Assembly (NCBI GenBank): GCA_035712985.1
Contig: DASTAE010000121.1
Span: forward strand, 1-7,551
Length of the DNA stretch: 7,551 nucleotides
Direction of reading: 5' to 3'
Source: Actinospica sp035712985
Lineage (GTDB): Bacteria > Actinomycetota > Actinomycetes > Streptomycetales > Catenulisporaceae
Part shown: piece by piece, positions 5,313 through 7,551 of the stretch
Numbering within the stretch: the first letter of the stretch is position 1
Layout: each line of letters opens with the position of its first letter
The notes under the pieces: generated by a model
What the model saw: the letters and a program-made list of their open reading frames with translations, nothing else
The model's database searches: none
What the model was told of the DNA's origin: nothing
Position numbers and translations under genes: made by a program

Positions 5313-6577
5313 CAGCCCGCCTCCGGCTCTTCGGCGGCGCGCGGCGCGACCCGCAGCGCCTCGTCGTACGCGCGGGCCGCGGCGCGCAGCAGCCTGGCCG
5401 CCTCGTGCTGGTCCTCGGAGGTCGATCCGCCGTCCGCGACGTCGAGGGCGGCCGCGAGGGATTCGATGCCGCCGAGCGAGTCGCGCACGGAGCGGCCGAG
5501 CGCGTCGGCGGCGCCCGCGGCCCGCGCCTCGGCGCGGCAGTGGAAGGCCATCTCGCAGTTCGTCACGCACTCCGGCGCGTATCTGGCCTCGATCATGGTC
5601 AGCGACTTGGTCAGCTCGGTCGCGCTGCGGTGCTCGCGGCCGGGTTCGCCCTTGGCCGCCGGCGGATCCACCGCGAGGTCGAAGTCGACGGCCTGGTCCA
5701 GGTCGGCGATCAGCGCGCCTATCCGCGGCAGCCGGGCCAGCTGCCGTTCGACGGCCGCGATCTGCCGGCGCACGTCGAGCAGGTGCGCACTGGGCTTGTT
5801 CGCGAAGTCGGTCGGGCAGATCAGCAGCACGTCGTCCGCGACGATCCGCGGGTCCACATCGAGCTCGGCGAACAGCCGCCGCAGGGCCAGCACGTAGACG
5901 GCCGCCTGGGTCGCGGCCGCGCCGACCTTCGCCGGGTCCGCCTGGCCGTCGATCACCGCGAAGGACTTCACCTCGGCGACGTACAGCCGTGCGGGCGCGC
6001 TCGCCGAGGCGCCGGCCGGGCGCGCGCTGAGGGCGACGACGTCCGGCTCGACGTACGCGGTGCGGCCGCCGACGTCGAGGCGCAGCAACGGATGGTCGGC
6101 GAGCAGCGGCTCCCCGGCCGCGACCCGCGCGAACAGCCGGCGCGTCCGCTCGTAGCGCGCGGCGCGGTCGAGGGTGACCGGCGCGCCGGAGTTCGCATCG
6201 GGATCGACGCCGAGGTCGACGTATTCGTGGTCGGGGACCTCGAAGTTGAGCGGATCGCGGCGCAGCAGCTCGAGCAGGGCCGCGCAGTCGTCCGCCTTCA
6301 CCTGCTTCTCGAACGCGAGGCCGCGGGTGATGGCGAACGGCGACTGGCCGTAGCGCGCCGGGAAGCCGATCCGCTCCGCGAGTCTGCGCTTGTCCACGCC
6401 CGCCGCGTCCAGCACGGCGCGCCGCGAGCAGCCCGGGTTCACGGTCAGCGCCGCGATCGTGCGGGCGTCGTGGCTGCGCGGCGGCACCGGGCCGCGCAGC
6501 GCGTCGAGCCGCGCGGCGGTGGCGGCGGGCGCCGCTGCGCCTGCTGTGGCCTGAGGAACGGAAGGTGACATGGGCAT
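5312..6577 (-). CDS. Cas4/RecB-type PD-(D/E)XK nuclease with probable Fe-S cluster
   Basis: A 421-aa protein (numbered from ATG 6577) with the RecB-family nuclease motifs in order: RGLAFE with E90 in the place of the motif I His/Glu; EPDVVAL with D179; YVAEVKSF with E202 and K204; and QAAVY with Q224 and Y228, the QxxxY motif typical of RecB, Cas4 and Dna2. One cysteine precedes the nuclease core (C50 in NPGC) and three follow it (C337, C341, C347 in CVTNCEMAFHC). This matches the iron-sulphur arrangement of Cas4, AddB and Dna2, except that the first C-terminal spacing is three residues instead of two. Such enzymes cut single-stranded DNA, usually as exonucleases. The first 35 residues look disordered. 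The frame is open to GTG 6589; ATG 6577 and ATG 6571 are both plausible, 6571 having better spacing from GGTGGG. It is first in the operon. The cluster and polarity are inferred. Confidence 0.85.
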   Translation of the reverse strand: MPMSPSVPQATAGAAAPAATAARLDALRGPVPPRSHDARTIAALTVNPGCSRRAVLDAAGVDKRRLAERIGFPARYGQSPFAITRGLAFEKQVKADDCAALLELLRRDPLNFEVPDHEYVDLGVDPDANSGAPVTLDRAARYERTRRLFARVAAGEPLLADHPLLRLDVGGRTAYVEPDVVALSARPAGASASAPARLYVAEVKSFAVIDGQADPAKVGAAATQAAVYVLALRRLFAELDVDPRIVADDVLLICPTDFANKPSAHLLDVRRQIAAVERQLARLPRIGALIADLDQAVDFDLAVDPPAAKGEPGREHRSATELTKSLTMIEARYAPECVTNCEMAFHCRAEARAAGAADALGRSVRDSLGGIESLAAALDVADGGSTSEDQHEAARLLRAAARAYDEALRVAPRAAEEPEAG

Positions 6578-6584
6578 TTGCCCA
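6571..6584. repeat. Inverted repeat over the nuclease start codons
   Basis: TGGGCA at 6571-6576 and TGCCCA at 6579-6584 form a perfect 6-bp inverted repeat with a two-base spacer. It covers the ATG candidates at 6577 and 6571 and most of the GGTGGG ribosome-binding element. It could be an operator. In RNA the two-base loop is too tight unless the closing pairs open. Confidence 0.4.
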
Positions 6585-6587
6585 CCC

Positions 6588-6615
6588 ACGATAGCCCAAA
6601 GCGACCTCGCGTTCC
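6588..6615 (-). promoter_or_regulatory. Candidate promoter of the nuclease operon
   Basis: Reading leftward, GGAAC (6615-6611) is followed after 17 bases by TATCGT (6593-6588), a TAnnnT -10 box. Transcription would start near 6581, giving ATG 6577 a leader of only a few bases. The GGAA-type -35 resembles sites of ECF sigma factors more than TTGACA, but the -10 box is of the housekeeping kind, so the sigma factor cannot be assigned. Confidence 0.35.
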
Positions 6616-6629
6616 GCCTTATCGGCTCC

Positions 6630-6658
6630 GGAATCCCCGCGATCTCTTCCCGTATGCT
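6630..6658 (+). promoter_or_regulatory. Candidate promoter of the methyltransferase gene
   Basis: GGAAT (6630-6634) is followed after 18 bases by TATGCT (6653-6658), a TAnnnT -10 box, about 45 bases before the ATG at 6703. GGAAT with an 18-base gap recalls SigR-type promoters, but the expected GTT is absent. TTCCG (6612-6616) and CGGAA (6629-6633) form an inverted repeat that makes this promoter a mirror image of the nuclease promoter. Confidence 0.3.
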
Positions 6659-6702
6659 GGCCTCGGTCGATCAGGGGTCTCCCGTCACGAGGAGCGGCAG
6701 CC

Positions 6703-7536
6703 ATGACGCAGCACCGTCCGATCTGGGCGCCGGACGACGTCGAGATCGAGAAGCCGTCCGCGGCCCGTATGTACGACTTCTACCTCGGCGGCTCGCACAA
6801 CTTCGCCGCGGACCGCCAACTGGCCGCCCAGACCATCGAGGCCTGGCCGGACGTCGCGCACCTGTGCCAGGCGAACCGGGCCTTCCTGCGCCGCTCGGTC
6901 ACGCACCTGGCCTCGATCGGGATCGAGCAGTTCCTCGATCTGGGCTCCGGGATCCCGACGGCCGGCAACGTGCACGAGGTCGTCCACGCGGTCAACCCGA
7001 AGGCGCGGGTCGCGTACGTGGACGCGGACGCGGTCGCCATCGCGCACAGCAAGGCGCTGCTCGCCGAGATCCCCGGGGCCACGGCCGTGTACGCGGATCT
7101 GCGCGACGCCGAGGCCGTGCTGGGCCATCCTCAGGTGGCCGGGTTCCTGGACCTGTCGCAGCCGGTGGCGCTGCTGATGTTCGCCTCGCTGCCCTTCGTC
7201 CCGGACGAGGACGACCCGGTCGGGATCGTCGCGGAGTACCGGAACGCGACCGCGGCCGGCTCGTATCTCGCGCTGAGCCACGGGACCAGCGACTACCGGC
7301 CCGAGGCCGTGCGCCGCGTGGAGAGCGTGTACACGCAGGCCAGCCACGCGATGCGGCTGCGCGACCGGGCCACGATCGGCGCGATGATGGACGGCTACGA
7401 ACTGCTGGAGCCCGGCCTCGTCGACATCATCGACTGGCGGCCGGACCCGCAGTCCCCGCCGGACCCGCTCGGCGGCGACGTGTCGCGCTACTCGATGCTC
7501 GCGGCCGTCGGCCGGTGGTCTGCCTCGGCGGGCTGA
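6703..7536 (+). CDS. SAM-dependent methyltransferase, DUF574 family
   Basis: A complete 277-aa class I methyltransferase. The family signature PSAARMYDFYLGGSHNFAADR is at about 18-38 (each half typical). Motif I FLDLGSGIPT, which binds S-adenosylmethionine, is at 77-86. The acidic residue after strand 2 is in YVDADAVA (105-112). ADLRDAEAVL (131-140) gives the adenine-contact region. ALLMFASLPFVPDEDDP (156-172) is the motif IV/post-IV region, and SRYSMLAAVGRW (261-272) the family's closing strand. GAGGAG at 6689-6694 lies eight bases before the ATG. DUF574 proteins occur in many copies in Streptomyces and relatives, and their substrates are mostly unknown. They lack the target-recognition domain and catalytic motif of DNA methyltransferases, so this gene need not belong to the divergent nuclease-helicase operon despite sharing its promoter region. 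Confidence 0.9.
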   Translation: MTQHRPIWAPDDVEIEKPSAARMYDFYLGGSHNFAADRQLAAQTIEAWPDVAHLCQANRAFLRRSVTHLASIGIEQFLDLGSGIPTAGNVHEVVHAVNPKARVAYVDADAVAIAHSKALLAEIPGATAVYADLRDAEAVLGHPQVAGFLDLSQPVALLMFASLPFVPDEDDPVGIVAEYRNATAAGSYLALSHGTSDYRPEAVRRVESVYTQASHAMRLRDRATIGAMMDGYELLEPGLVDIIDWRPDPQSPPDPLGGDVSRYSMLAAVGRWSASAG

Positions 7537-7551
7537 GGCTCGGACGCGGTC

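Noticed and set aside
2554..6568. Long plus-strand open frames opposite the nuclease-helicase operon
   Set aside because: They are Gly-, Arg- and Val-rich, carry no recognisable motif and mirror the third-position GC bias of the real leftward genes.
5313..6704. Upstream extension of the unknown protein to a start at 6704, giving a 968-aa protein
   Set aside because: The added part is Arg/Ala-rich and overlies the nuclease gene, whose motifs are intact in its own frame. It is a high-GC shadow frame.
6703..7536. DUF574 methyltransferase as the modification partner of a restriction-like system
   Set aside because: It lacks DNA methyltransferase motifs and a target-recognition domain, is divergent from the operon, and belongs to a family common in actinomycetes away from such operons.

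Overview
The window is very GC-rich DNA (47 of 60 bases at 3001-3060 are G or C) with GTG starts, leaderless-type promoters and a methyltransferase family (DUF574) largely confined to actinomycetes. It most likely comes from Streptomyces or a related actinobacterium. Seven protein genes can be supported, one of them cut by the left edge.

Left part (1-1025): the start of a Dabb-like (stress-responsive alpha/beta barrel) protein gene runs left, and a LysR-type regulator gene runs right from the same 71-bp gap. This is the usual layout of a LysR regulator and its target. The regulator has a TAnnnT -10 box placed so that its transcript would begin at the ATG.

Middle-left (1026-2463): two leftward genes encode an unrecognised helical 147-aa protein and a Uma2-family PD-(D/E)XK-like protein. 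They form a small accessory pair, and the Uma2 gene is visibly less GC-rich (35 of 60 bases at 1141-1200). The LysR and Uma2 genes converge over a 48-bp gap. A 250-bp non-coding stretch (2214-2463) separates this pair from the next operon and holds a five-run G-quadruplex motif and short direct repeats.

Centre (2464-6577): a tightly coupled leftward three-gene operon, the most interesting part. In order of transcription it encodes (1) a RecB/Cas4-type nuclease with a complete set of motifs and four cysteines placed like the iron-sulphur 'staple' of Cas4, AddB and Dna2; (2) a 504-aa protein of unknown family with a beta-rich C-terminal region; and (3) a compact UPF1-like SF1 helicase with all main motifs. 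The junctions are TGATG (1-nt overlap) and GTGA (4-nt overlap), each with a good Shine-Dalgarno sequence. Together they look like a Dna2 enzyme divided among separate polypeptides. I infer a DNA-end processing, repair or defence role and do not recognise a named system.

Right (6578-7551): a divergent promoter region, with an inverted repeat that places GGAA-type -35-like elements facing both ways, leads rightward into a complete DUF574 SAM-dependent methyltransferase gene. No RNA genes, CRISPR arrays, insertion sequences or att sites were seen.
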